Shown here: positions 24,001 through 25,515 of the stretch, piece by piece
Numbering within the stretch: the stretch's first letter is position 1
Layout of the letters: every line of letters begins with the position of its first letter
Assembly (NCBI RefSeq): GCF_011046485.1
Contig: NZ_CP049256.1
Span: forward strand, 2,232,001-2,296,000
Direction of reading: 5' to 3'
From: Microbacterium sp. 4R-513
GTDB lineage: Bacteria; Actinomycetota; Actinomycetes; Actinomycetales; Microbacteriaceae
Length of the DNA: 64,000 nucleotides
The notes under the pieces: model-generated
What the model was told of the DNA's origin: nothing
Seen by the model: the letters and a program-made list of their open reading frames with translations, nothing else
The model's database searches: none
Made by a program: the position numbers and the translations under genes

Positions 24001-25392
24001 GGCGACGCGGTCGCGGTGTGGCACAGCGATGCGTACCAGACCGTCTACTACGAGCTTGCGGCGAAGATCTCGATGGACAAGCCGACGTCGGGCTGGAAGG
24101 CCAACGCCTACGTGATCTTCGACTACTTCGGCCCGATGGACTTCAAGTTCGCCGGGATCGACCAGTCGACCAACAAGGTCGTGATCGGCTACCGCGCGAG
24201 CTGGGGCTGGGCCGCACTGGCGCAGGGCAGCGTTCCCGGCGGCATCAAGGCCGGGACCTTCTACAACCTCAATGTGGTCGTCAACGGCCTCGTCGTGACG
24301 GTGACCATCGACGGAAAGAACGCCCTGACCTATACCTTCGCCCCCCGGACGCTCGGCGGCGAGCAGGTGGCGCTCAACCGCGGCATGGTGGGCTTCGGAT
24401 CGGACCAGGCGCACGGCCTCTTCGACAACATCACGCTCACCGTGATCTCACCGGCCATCACCATCGACCGCGTCGACTACTTCGAGGGCAGCGGTACCGC
24501 GATCACCGCCGACCAGTCGGGAACCTCCACCGTGACGCGCACCGGGCGTCTCGAGGTCACCGCCGCGAACGGCATGGGGGCCACGCTCATCGGCTTCGGC
24601 TCTCCCAACGCAACCCCCGCGGGCTCCGTGCCGCAGTTCGATCCCATGGCCTACGTCGAGCTCGAGTCGACCTTCCGGGCGATGGGAACGACGGGCTTCG
24701 TGTTCGACTGGTACTCGGCGAAGGACCACAAGTTCGTCGCCCTGGATGTCGCCGGCCAGCGGGTCATCGTGGGGCACGTCTCCGGCAACAGCCGCATCAT
24801 CGACCTGGCCATCGCGCGCACCCTCGTGGCGGGCACCGACTACGTGCTCAACATCGTCCTCAAGGCGACGGTCGTCACGGTGACGCTGAACGGCTCGGTG
24901 CTGGCATCCGTCATCTACAACTCGCAGCTGGCCGACGGCAGACAGGGCGTCTTCGGCCTGGGGACCGGCACGGTCGTCTCGGTCGCCGACTATCGGCTGA
25001 AGACCGACGAGGCGAAGTATGCCGGCGCGCCGCCACCCGCCCCGACCGTCTCGATCACGGATGCCTCGGTCACCGAGGGCGCCGCAGGCACGACGAAGAC
25101 CGTGTCGCTCACCGTGACCCGCTCGTCGTCGGAGGGATCGCTGACTCTCAGCTACGTCATCGAGGGCGCCCTCACCGGAGCGTCGGCGACCGCTGGCAGC
25201 GACTACACCGCCCCGACCGTCATGACCGTCACCTTTGCACCCGGACAGACCACCGCGACGATCACCTTCACGATCAAGGGCGACGCGGTCATCGAGCCCG
25301 ACGAATCGTTCGTCGTGCGGCTCCAGCCGAACCCGGCCGTGAATCTGCAGCGGTCCGGGGGTGTCGTGACGATCGTCAACGACGACCGCTGA
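1..25392 (+). CDS. Giant secreted modular repeat protein (adhesin/RTX-like), 5' end outside window
   Basis: The frame is open from base 1 with no stop until TGA at 25390-25392, so the protein is at least 8463 residues and its start and any signal peptide lie upstream. In order one sees: alanine/glycine/valine-rich beta-strand repeats (about residues 1-3240) interrupted by distinct inserts; beta-helix-like sequence (about 3700-5500); Calx-beta-like units with FDxxNWxxP motifs and a six-copy GSW-DGF module (about 5512-6671); RTX-like GGxGxDxhxG blocks (about 6814-7884); two concanavalin-like beta domains (about 7961-8336); and a final Calx-beta domain ending in IVNDD. Such composition is typical of extracellular, calcium-stabilised adhesins or surface-layer-like proteins. 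There is no LPXTG motif, no final membrane helix and no transporter gene beside it, so how it is exported and held is unclear. Codon and hexamer use match the neighbouring genes. Identity as one real coding gene is very likely; adhesion is inferred from architecture. Confidence 0.9.
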   Translation: MGVGASLQAAGLTLSATVKPVAADDTHTFQATAEAGAGNTSGTLGVAGAFALNLVEEDTRAAVEAKPAPGPGAPGPGVAIVGNNAVSMTAGSKTADKASAKATQSGGSTVGLGASLALNLPTHRVYAGISQVADPTRGPPLTGAGALTLTATHDVALTTTAEAGGKSGSVTIVPAVAIVLAIIHTNASLGGSSTTLTASSITASATQNVSATTSAKGSTVVGSTAGIGVSLALAILDDILSEASSARSLAVTGDVSFQANQRVDVSTVAEAASKGAPAASDGGDGKNVNKKADDNLAKANESKQQNAGGANSTSSTPKAATNDDNGASLSVAGAIAINVVSASALARFLNGITVNAGGIVTLKALGDTDAKAEAKGDSAADASVGVGAGVVVQAVGIDIRAITGDVTIHAAGLVVTAGMLSGDTDDVVRRWTGTTWEVVQEGKELPGPSNGDVAYVKDAADDGLYTFDGSSWNLSTDVTIASGATLPGSPSNGDRFLLTVKKDGKPANSVWQFNGTTWVFVTADVYAKKDDLPKDIIEKDTWFRLTDTDGANAPGFYKRNDSHAWVVQSVSFTQGDTLPASPATDTFFRLWSHEITSIARAGASKASSVGVAGALAINILDTTVEALVSTGADVVLTGGTATVSALSNERDFAQSSGKAEVGSATGVGASFALQVIDGSSVRAEIENGAAFTGPGALTVQSTATRDLFTKAEGGTTGGTAVTPVVALVVSVDDTATARIGTAASALVATGAVTVKATHLTWIMTEGNADAAGKSTAVGADVSVNAVVGWATLAEIARSLQGTSVDVIADSEIRSVAKAVASASGAKEDGKSGDKEGKDQVTGADNKNPNTQGTNGSTSSMPTSNGGTNGSNGATGANSQSSSQSGTGSGTTAVAAAVSVNWVVASSTARIAANVTVTSTTGAVTVRSTFAAGAKALGTGSALDFSTGGDRISAAIGLNVADLDNIAEIGTDAVVTGQTGTTVEATVPVVSGTPKTNEFVVWGFSASGGKSTSFAGSAAVQILLLTTEARVGAGADLSAPAGGITVNALQKYGTQNLAISGALSQSSNAAIGGSFAVDYFEITTKASIQSGTGAGSVSHADASGAIAVTAKTTLVALKPELPKVLADKLEWLSLSSVAIAGAASTGGAAVTGAFIIEIINLDTQAWIGDGAQVNQEGSIGGAGQTVTVRAEDSLQLIDIGGTLSLSQSSASVGITIVVVVANSNVRAWIGDSGAVRAGGSVTVQAAAAEDWFVLAVAGGLSLNSAAVTGSVVVLVFNQGGSAPKVAAHIGSSAVHAQGAVQVLASRTASGALASGNLAIGGGSAGVGAAAVVIVRDSDVDAWVGGGSDIQAGGAGLTVSAIQSGDWKYVAVAGAGGNTAGVAGAVVVDVLSDTTWAHIDNGATVSMPTTNIAVLAQDTTTVLSLAGTLTVGGTAGVGAGVDVEVIGKDTQAWIGTSTSISGSGNLMVDAKSHETVTSISVGGGFGGTAAVNVNAAVSSLTIVTKAYIANATGAGTAAVVNVDGSVRVAADESLVLNVIGGNISVGGTAGVGASVAIPVTSKDTHAWIGDFARVNAKGLTPVTVKTGSYTVSTVDLRFAPSNVNTSSDTITVPGHGFQNGQQVQYDAGCDVSSDPNCGAGGLIHRGIYWIVNATADTYQVSLTQGGAPVDITDQGSTENQRFFRIDQANVPVDNTPRFNPQTSVSGNQITTPYSVGAANDDAVVYSAGGGVAIGGLVDGQTYFYKSLGGNTFQLLDRKSTDGGTPIALSLTGTTGRGHSITKSGTAPAGDPSAMGPRTITSPEAPFSGVAVTATNSDDVGAFGVGVAIGGTAGVAIAGSVAVNNVRTSAHIGHDAQVNCGATCASNITGAGTAQGVRVAAANQYYELGIAASLAIGGTAGIAVPVAVRVVNLDTSAWIGTGATVNARDDITVTANGKDTVVSVAVGAGGGTVGIAGTVAVTVLNVNTFACTGTPTGASAFECLGNGPTLRAGDNVLVSANDDSRMLLITVAIAGGYVGVGAAVGVAVMNKKVAAYLGPNGTVSASAGGAAIGQVADGTVSAGGFGRKNFSGVIVRADSSENIFGLVPAVAGGFVGVAGGVAVTLLTISVKAAIGAGGSVTSSGGVNVSATDRFTSLTIAGGIAGGFVGVAGGVDIGVANSSVQASLGSGLTVTAGGDVEVYALSKKDVSTFAVSFAGGFVGVAAAVSVWTIGTTPTGEYNAAGGGEDRGTWNAGTTYRKGDVVTDPNDGKKYSAKEDNVVGGASPKNNPAKWLGATSALGRGDYSAGQVYNKGDEVRGSDGKYYTAKKDGLTGIDPVSDHDTFHSDNSDDYVSANWRPGGALNSVQQGGEVAKGDGGYKDALNGTTVGSVAAWNALTDYGEGALVSYNGSNYSAKVAITGNAANATPDTAPGQWKLNSGSESKTNDRLNGQLGGVNSAIAGAAPTTNPGTDALGTPPTGGTTATVGAIIFAGGHVHVFAIDRLTILGVAGAGAVGAVGVGISVLVLNIKSVTDAGVTSTAQITAGAGGAGSVAVKAEMIEDSFGFGFSGAVGLVGIGGQVVVINDSGTQHAHIDGGAQVKRAGGGVTVSSKADRTLESWSIGLAVGAIAAGVSVSVVNVSGDNRADTGTVAVGATGNVQSFNASTVDDIHVTGRGVSVSGGIGAIGGVLTFVSLEGTAAAGASPSGTVGSGGVHVTATGTRTVDAKTLNVTVGGVAIGLTVARANSARHLESAVGGSVTTSGAVESAATATNTANVRAPGVAVGGVTIGITVVFSELSGHTLAKATGTVTGASSIDVIATAANTADTRTELYAGSLVGLSGAWASARITTGAYIKAIAETGSSLGSTGTITIKAQTQNDGNKAQGIIDSASVAGLADLKAFVAIANVMNATTATLDGAITAAGALIVRADAHNTAISDIQTGSVALASLAIGSSDAKVTGETKASGGGSLSLAGADVDIRAISHNSADAKSNVMTGGILLGVAVSAPTADISAPTTARWDGSVTAARNVNVEADATNAATSTLKVLATGLGSVTGGSADAKITTSTLTSAVLGSGASVNGVTQQLQVYAHAVNRSTAVAGGKGFGGISISVIYPNAIDNAKTKASIDGNVGSTHFDPAVNGTVGDPGAGSILLKAIGDDATNSSVSSLSVGLVAVSTSTAEANTQPEVAASLGGGHVTAGGNLTVLAQSLTDADSYANATSGGVIDIQAGFTAKAVAKPTVSATMTGGFAQAGGLFSLTAQHGAALTPLSDGTVQSINCNGADTICFALPHGLNTGATVTYSAPASDDEDVQNGTIPNPNSIGGLGDGRTYGVIRVDSNTLRLGVEFNAAGIVQASTATLHFPGGHNLRTGDRVVYNCNGGTALGTLPIAGLTCGNAYYVYAVDEFDLRLSTTQLTQAGTTVVSLPNPTITGGSVFTVGSTAGLDGAAVVYHAPATIDFKSSLVDVHTDGAGVLDQTNGAITHNASWNTIYAPSHGSIGGTEWIYSVANGSAIAGLFNGQHVWIVDPSINVAGFPSGAHTIRLADSACHAGYGTYDPTPGSSNHTDDNTPCSTNVQIIGLAPDTTAAGLKADHSLRRVGYESIGLVEGNMYFIHVLNGTQFELRDANGVTQTGLVSKSGPHRLVNEGIATISNGTGTQQLYVDLTGSLTGTPHVLIGVGGPGALLADLAGGANGVVSATSTGIGGGLFRFSDVYSEVDVRPTVTTEVFSGTIRGGSVKIGGTNYANAAVSSVGKGGGFLGFGASNANADVVDTVHTKVDDGASIFSSSDIAVTAFGFATANGEAVNRTGGLISGADTDVDLEIGFDVSTEIGGDLSANRTVLVDAAAGADATARASSGSGGLGTNADANDDENQGVQIGHDHSAKVTTTLLGTGSIVTGGRIQLSAAFGRSYAVNDLNGQIVDTAVDVRGIARSDSDAYALGADSDAGAYVRFAGQSKVEIQTGSTVEGAGVFLRAANESLNLQADANSNCGCGGGDTDARAKVTVQSSSSVVGADESVVRTADLHVAALQYYTKLYVHAHRSGGLFDFGSADADLVYEPGRDILWESTVYLLGEPNPVLIVDASGRIVAKTDNVTVRESMFGPALNVGDVIGSGTIWIDPILYDEKPEALFEANHPDSCTGLCNGLIHGALGIFYMQETWNSVRIINSSDKAVYLKGTGGIPSMSINTVNADLSVTPEAIINVSVDNGPHAPPSTQWFWKIEHIFPATDVVIESLRGSATTGYDVTIDGDIYNPLGSLTITNDRGSILRGSDAGGETFTANRVTLDSELGSIGTVAQPITLVLLQITHSGEQGVPATLKLIHLDAEAGNDVFLDVTTLRRDSLTPSNAPLHPVIESIKAGHDAVVILRDSAEGSDPAVVGDVNVQIFTPNNLPGGPVLESVPTTCYFRPDGAGCTGGVDAPVIIGGRVVLVALGTVLSPRKADYEFSDIRAGHNISIQHPSSATEITVLAYTDVDSTWTDDETSASRGLTDGSGKIDVLTNGSITVVEQSSKGDLRVGHIHATGLCTGAVATACASATIAADVTLRSPARILDAELDAGVIDTDDDRTCVDAYDLDCAPGTPNSIDVTGRNITLVAGDNGLGQAGSVSGIGGIGLPTNFLEIQVNAVGGPLGVLNAIDTAADDDKTLGIYLDQVAGDLWIHLVHTAGDASLTTGNVSLRTRAGSILEDVNDSLVNVIGQAVDMDAHGGSIGTRTSFLDVDSLVGSPFACLRVNCADAADGTRDPGLEVIADDVALEASNGIFYSEFDEYLRLLLAHATAGDIYLNVRESAQTDEDFYLVLHGTARFAEDGSTAPGDDADAPRVIDNGTIFAEQGLVELWIGDDVTLHPFTQILADLSIDIRGDYGNADTGGGAGEFGTSMILRGRIIADCVVALGASTGFPMGTCAPSTANPVPTRQVNIWGGSDVDVFQLGDKKGLDLAQTANPALNKEQWGDDGYIFFGAKTTVHGNATLTSTTDDGEDEFTVWYLQSMNVVTSPTGLQTGIGAGHTLTLDGQGETDHYSIYTNGSHGNIRNYVINVLDTGLANQGVDELDIYGYDNAAAAFNGANGGADDIWLLRALTCIDNESPFTISGVPATCGSPTEQADHPAFIALLAGSNSADGGIGSYRDRTQGNEPSPLVQRINYDRALNGRITVFGLGGNDAFYVDDTQASITLDGGAGNDTFQIGQIFGTQRDSQPAPDGGALLSADTFPALVPTTRGWLSPGTHAPLLATGGTGNDKFVVYSNQAEVQLNGDDDNDLFIVRAFAVAAVCDTNADSVAGCGLTDVDFRPAGGVFPTTTPFGSCVIGTYQGISGYTRYDRNGDGVCNNADAHITFNHLPGSNVDLDNTMWLDDVIPLDANGVAVPVIGLGFSTSRPLDIRAGGGEDEVQYNVNAPVNVDGGTGFDKMVVLGTEFADDFVITDKAIYGAGLNVKYTTIEILEVDGLEGDDQFFVLSTAYGVAYRVIGGLGSDQISVAGDVTSDIVTRELEGISGAVDHIVLSDDPRYNGTVVDGVPYNLATPDQGVVVIKEQGTTTSVREGTTTGPIKETAFYTVELSHKPTSNVYVTVSAAPSPSEEASGALHNPTGFGLTDGLGDTIWLCVATGPVVAGECSTIAQFQRHYIRNGVVVDAAGRAVVLTFTDGNWNSPQRVYVRAVDDERSEGDRNVVVQHSVISQDASFNGALVRQVNVKVYDNDTPGVYVTHVEPGTTTLDDRGVVIEGSSTTQRTDDLLVQLAKDPCPVANPACGLVVTVKISMDADSQRLLQIKDPGLGSRWTLVHDADGGTHYELTFDHSNWNTPVRLTVQARNNPDPGDPTTAVISFGQAGTITTAYKFPNLRSGDQRADVLVYDDETAQVVTIPTGTDTVVVKCGNTACTTPGLTDGYTIRLTTTPTGDVHVVITPDGLVDVVSIGGVAVTPSQYVKIGGDIPSRVFLGNLLFSGSTITRANGSDTGSFLDDGLAIGQRIQFAACTGTYTVQSIALDGKSFTVSTPLACSGSAVTGTSINVLTRQGLWSGAGASIAAATGDDLLSHYRLTRPGGGWLADGFLEGQWVEVCDGFGHCVRAKIQNIRGTNATHDEQLEFRPVSYDDFATLVGSSFTVTRIAAQATFTTGNWMTDQLVELRADLGYYQPIVRQGVKTFPASQHLLTRLRGPLAVEGGVTGTDRSLELGLKLPGEQDGPLFGIAAQAPESKQIDILNIYGDGSVANNWGVMTSTTIRGLGMAKDLDFGASYGGTQNETFGEPQIFPGGISFGSISFVDGQYQADSAVSTIEVVNLFLGSGNDRLDIQGTLQPDVPVKLVGTVTLTAAAGPFGSTHRLTRPTPFDWKAQGFLVGQTITVTGGATYKIVGFGDDHPEDTTENTIVYLVLVSGSPVTGTAQRTITAADIVVKGGVAAGNPTGTITITPIGTDGGTVTRATGSWAADGFVVGQLVMIDGLSGKWRLMGISADGRTLTLQRGDKIAASVTGTPSVFVPGPHGGLTTVHGGGNAPIQTVFQMDRTATAGGGIKLTRRDGLNWAFNGLLPGSGYYAGDPYLHAYQHVQLVGENFTRTILGFEDAPCPYADSFPGCGKGSVMILSGPDLQWTPAPVALPAGSNLLTDVRVAQPVKVEVTTPVYVKTSSIVRTDGGSWKAAGYKVGMQVHVSGFAGSFTISGFSQTGNEIFFANTAWAPSMHLNAAGVAVWDAVTLTLTAWDEFRQSSGIMIGGDIITVCNRAASGLLFKIAADTDGLVNDPVTCDQSHTAGPNSPLVVYGDTSQDGIWYSGHPGDNLGMEFGPKPFDPFTHIPDAENEDDEWVFGLANPYDYSGNDIIDASGLFAELAPGSLPTVGITAYGGLGDDLLIGSQAGDHLAGGSGDDEIRGQRGVDAIYGDSGVNVDILTRALDIATTNRSPRPSVTGAGVISNGTTIIPVAGGIPGIVDDLLVAGSDLLYGEGAQGLGLGAFTVNAGAAPDTAYDDIVFGDHGAIDQNVADPNEPDTRLQKIQTTALSTIIAIRSVNLDKGGDDVIFGGLGRDVLIGGAGNDMADGDEADDIVFGDSVWFSRTPGDWTNGRFQALCGTLLYSRSDMTQGAANLANLCNGAPVPTENNSGVLLVDGVAQPFRDPDGAPWWAEYDVVNLYHDLASDTGTKWAGTWGNDYLAGGQANDLVFGQLGDDVIQGDGDIDRAYARWIDQHPTFPTTTTINPTTATFHVGASRTPAGCTGAVGAMTCDYTGLLVIVPATELPTDGQDYLEGNAGNDVIFGGLGQDDIVGGSSDFFSLVSVDQRPDGLVNPAYNYQPGHDRGADIIFGGSGQRAGINDQSFGTDGSATVGTVTGQTALTSTVTADLDARDADTIVGDNGRIIRIVGINHIDGGTAVAGQVGVAPVANSTPYVTFVYDTYGTPGTQRLIVRGVTLLDYTVGGPDYLPQNFGLGGPGADCNGSPTQPICSFVLNTDTGAWRNTSFLGGTTPWQTGGRDEVHGETGDDTVYGGADHDVIYGDAQNDDIIGGWGNDWISGGTGDDGILGDDGRIFTSRNSSTGVTAAGVACTGNNSTADSGNACYSERLFGILALLPTDPDTKTSQGNVLNEFIYTPGQVQTATINVGGALLKSVDLTVYNLGPDVNAGLNKVVNQPLYDANNSDDIIFGGLGSDWIHGGAGDDAISGGEAIGAGQADYTGGGFAQHFDAAGNPIGLEYIDFAHPWNPGDVLHFGADTNPWHANHHNETRLGEFLLYDEYDPRREIRFDASGKTWGCTSWSPSGHTCTGSSNIAQFPNQFFLNNEDLKGNYVTACIAVDNQGNCTATTTTQASDGNDVIFGDLGNDWLVGGTGQDTLWGGWGNDLQNADDNLHSGCITAQPNGTCTLAGDTWLNDVPDGVNSSFQDRVYGGAGLDILIGNTGGDRLIDWVGEFNSYIVPFAPFGIATVSRQNEPQLPEFLYALSRSQGVDLTRASDEGSDPARNGEPFGELGLIRQSDHGYWQTQTGGPTDPQAGNIPGGRRDTLRGVDFNDGTNGGFLADSGVFTVSQGMLQVAAASNTGDAVAVWHSDAYQTVYYELAAKISMDKPTSGWKANAYVIFDYFGPMDFKFAGIDQSTNKVVIGYRASWGWAALAQGSVPGGIKAGTFYNLNVVVNGLVVTVTIDGKNALTYTFAPRTLGGEQVALNRGMVGFGSDQAHGLFDNITLTVISPAITIDRVDYFEGSGTAITADQSGTSTVTRTGRLEVTAANGMGATLIGFGSPNATPAGSVPQFDPMAYVELESTFRAMGTTGFVFDWYSAKDHKFVALDVAGQRVIVGHVSGNSRIIDLAIARTLVAGTDYVLNIVLKATVVTVTLNGSVLASVIYNSQLADGRQGVFGLGTGTVVSVADYRLKTDEAKYAGAPPPAPTVSITDASVTEGAAGTTKTVSLTVTRSSSEGSLTLSYVIEGALTGASATAGSDYTAPTVMTVTFAPGQTTATITFTIKGDAVIEPDESFVVRLQPNPAVNLQRSGGVVTIVNDDR
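1273..1779 (+). other. Insert of about four LP-GD-FDG-W repeats within the giant protein
   Basis: Residues about 425-593 break the alanine-rich pattern and are rich in Trp, Asp, Lys and Phe. Units start with LPGPSNGD (1333), LPGSPSNGD (about 1459), LPKDIIEKD (about 1594) and LPASPATD (about 1732), and the full ones end in aromatic pieces such as FDGSSW or FNGTTW. The look is that of small beta modules found in phage tail fibres and bacterial adhesins, possibly ligand-binding. No family is assigned. Confidence 0.55.
4765..5340 (+). other. Insert with HG-GxxVxY-IGGLxDGxxY motif, also present near 9750-10870
   Basis: This stretch departs from the surrounding alanine-rich repeats. It carries paired motifs of the form GHGFxxGxxVxY followed by GLxxGxxYxxxxxxxxTxQL. 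Related copies recur around 9790-9960, 10020-10180, 10260-10510 and 10720-10830, for example PHGLNTGATVTY and IGGLGDGRTY. The same module was therefore inserted at two places about 5 kb apart in the gene. Cys residues are more frequent here than in the flanking repeats. Function is unknown. Confidence 0.55.
6676..7248 (+). other. Three carbohydrate-binding-like (CBM5/12-type) modules in the giant protein
   Basis: Three copies of a W-x-A-x-x-x-Y-x-x-G-D-x-V pattern followed by Y-x-A-K and a closing Trp are visible: TWNAGTTYRKGDVV near 6679, YSAGQVYNKGDEV near 6846 and AWNALTDYGEGALVSY near 7108. Known CBM5/12 (chitin-binding type 3) modules have this AWxxxxxYxxGdxVxyxGxxYxA layout with a final W, so binding to chitin or another polysaccharide is plausible. 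The assignment rests on motif pattern only. Confidence 0.55.
16534..18345 (+). repeat. Three Calx-beta-like units with FDxxNWxxP motif
   Basis: Three diverged units each end in a strand motif of the type T-F-x-x-x-N-W-x-x-P-x-x-V-x-V-x-A: TFTDGNWNSPQRVYVRAVDD (about 16857), TFDHSNWNTPVRLTVQA (about 17320) and TFTTGNWMTDQLVELRAD (about 18268). Acidic DD/EGD residues after the first resemble Calx-beta calcium sites. The third unit is split by the first two copies of the GSW-DGF module, a domain-within-domain arrangement. Confidence 0.55.
17773..20013 (+). repeat. Six-copy GSW-DGF-GQ module in the giant protein
   Basis: A unit of about 60-100 residues recurs six times, beginning near 17773, 18028, 18889, 19180, 19435 and 19798. 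Its core is a T/R-x-x-G-S-W-x-x-D-G-F-x-x-G-Q-x-V motif, then a short G-x-Y/F-x-I-x-G-F/I strand. Clear examples are GSWAADGFVVGQ, GGWLADGFLEGQ, FDWKAQGFLVGQ and GSWKAAGYKVGM. Copies 1 and 2 sit inside a Calx-beta-like unit. I do not recognise a named family. Confidence 0.65.
20440..23651 (+). repeat. RTX-like calcium-binding nonapeptide repeat blocks
   Basis: At least seven clusters of GGxGxDxhxG-type nonapeptides are present, for example GLGDDLLIG and GGSGDDEIRG near 20450-20570, GGLGRDVLIGGAGND near 20970, GGLGQDDIVGG near 21670, GGWGNDWISGGTGDDG near 22410, GGLGSDWIHGGAGDD near 22830, GDLGNDWLVGGTGQD near 23340, and GGAGLDILIGNTGGD near 23548. These are hallmarks of hemolysin-type calcium-binding beta-rolls, which fold on meeting extracellular calcium. 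The clusters are separated by long unique segments rather than forming one roll. Confidence 0.8.
23881..25010 (+). other. Two tandem concanavalin-like beta-sandwich domains
   Basis: Two related stretches of about 190 and 180 residues show the layout of LamG/concanavalin-like jelly rolls. Each has a strand pair around VFDW or VIFDYFGPMDFKFAGID, then KVVIGY or RVIVGHV, then F/Y-x-L-N-x-V-V/L and V-T-V-T-I/L-D/N-G. The first spans about 23881-24450 and the second about 24475-25010. Such domains commonly bind carbohydrates or other ligands; no binding residues can be fixed here. Confidence 0.5.
25042..25389 (+). other. C-terminal Calx-beta domain
   Basis: The last ~115 residues match a classical Calx-beta domain. 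They start with PTVSITDASVTEG, contain GSDYTAP and FAPGQTTATITFTI in the middle, and finish with D-x-x-I-E-P-D-E-S-F-V-V and the closing IVNDD. Acidic residues at the start, the EPDE motif and the NDD end are the usual calcium ligands. The gene stops two codons after this motif, leaving no room for an anchor. Confidence 0.8.
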
Positions 25393-25440
25393 CGGATGGC
25401 GCTTGGCCGAACCCGACGGCCGGGCCGCCGACGGGCGGCC

Positions 25441-25510
25441 GCCCGCTCATCCGTCCCGGGTGCGACGCATTGCCCCTCGCCCCGTGCGGCGACGGATGAG
25501 CGGGCCTTTT
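25441..25510 (+). terminator. Rho-independent terminator of the giant gene
   Basis: Perfect 15-base arms (25441-25455 and 25491-25505) are separated by a 35-base GC-rich loop that can itself pair in part, and are followed by CTTTT at 25506-25510. The T run is on the + strand side only, so it serves the giant gene rather than the convergent YhgE gene, which ends at 25516. Confidence 0.75.
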
Positions 25511-25515
25511 CCTGC

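Noticed and set aside
20440..25392. Type I secretion signal at the giant protein's C-terminus
   Set aside because: The RTX blocks are far from the end, which is a complete Calx-beta domain, and no type I exporter genes are adjacent.
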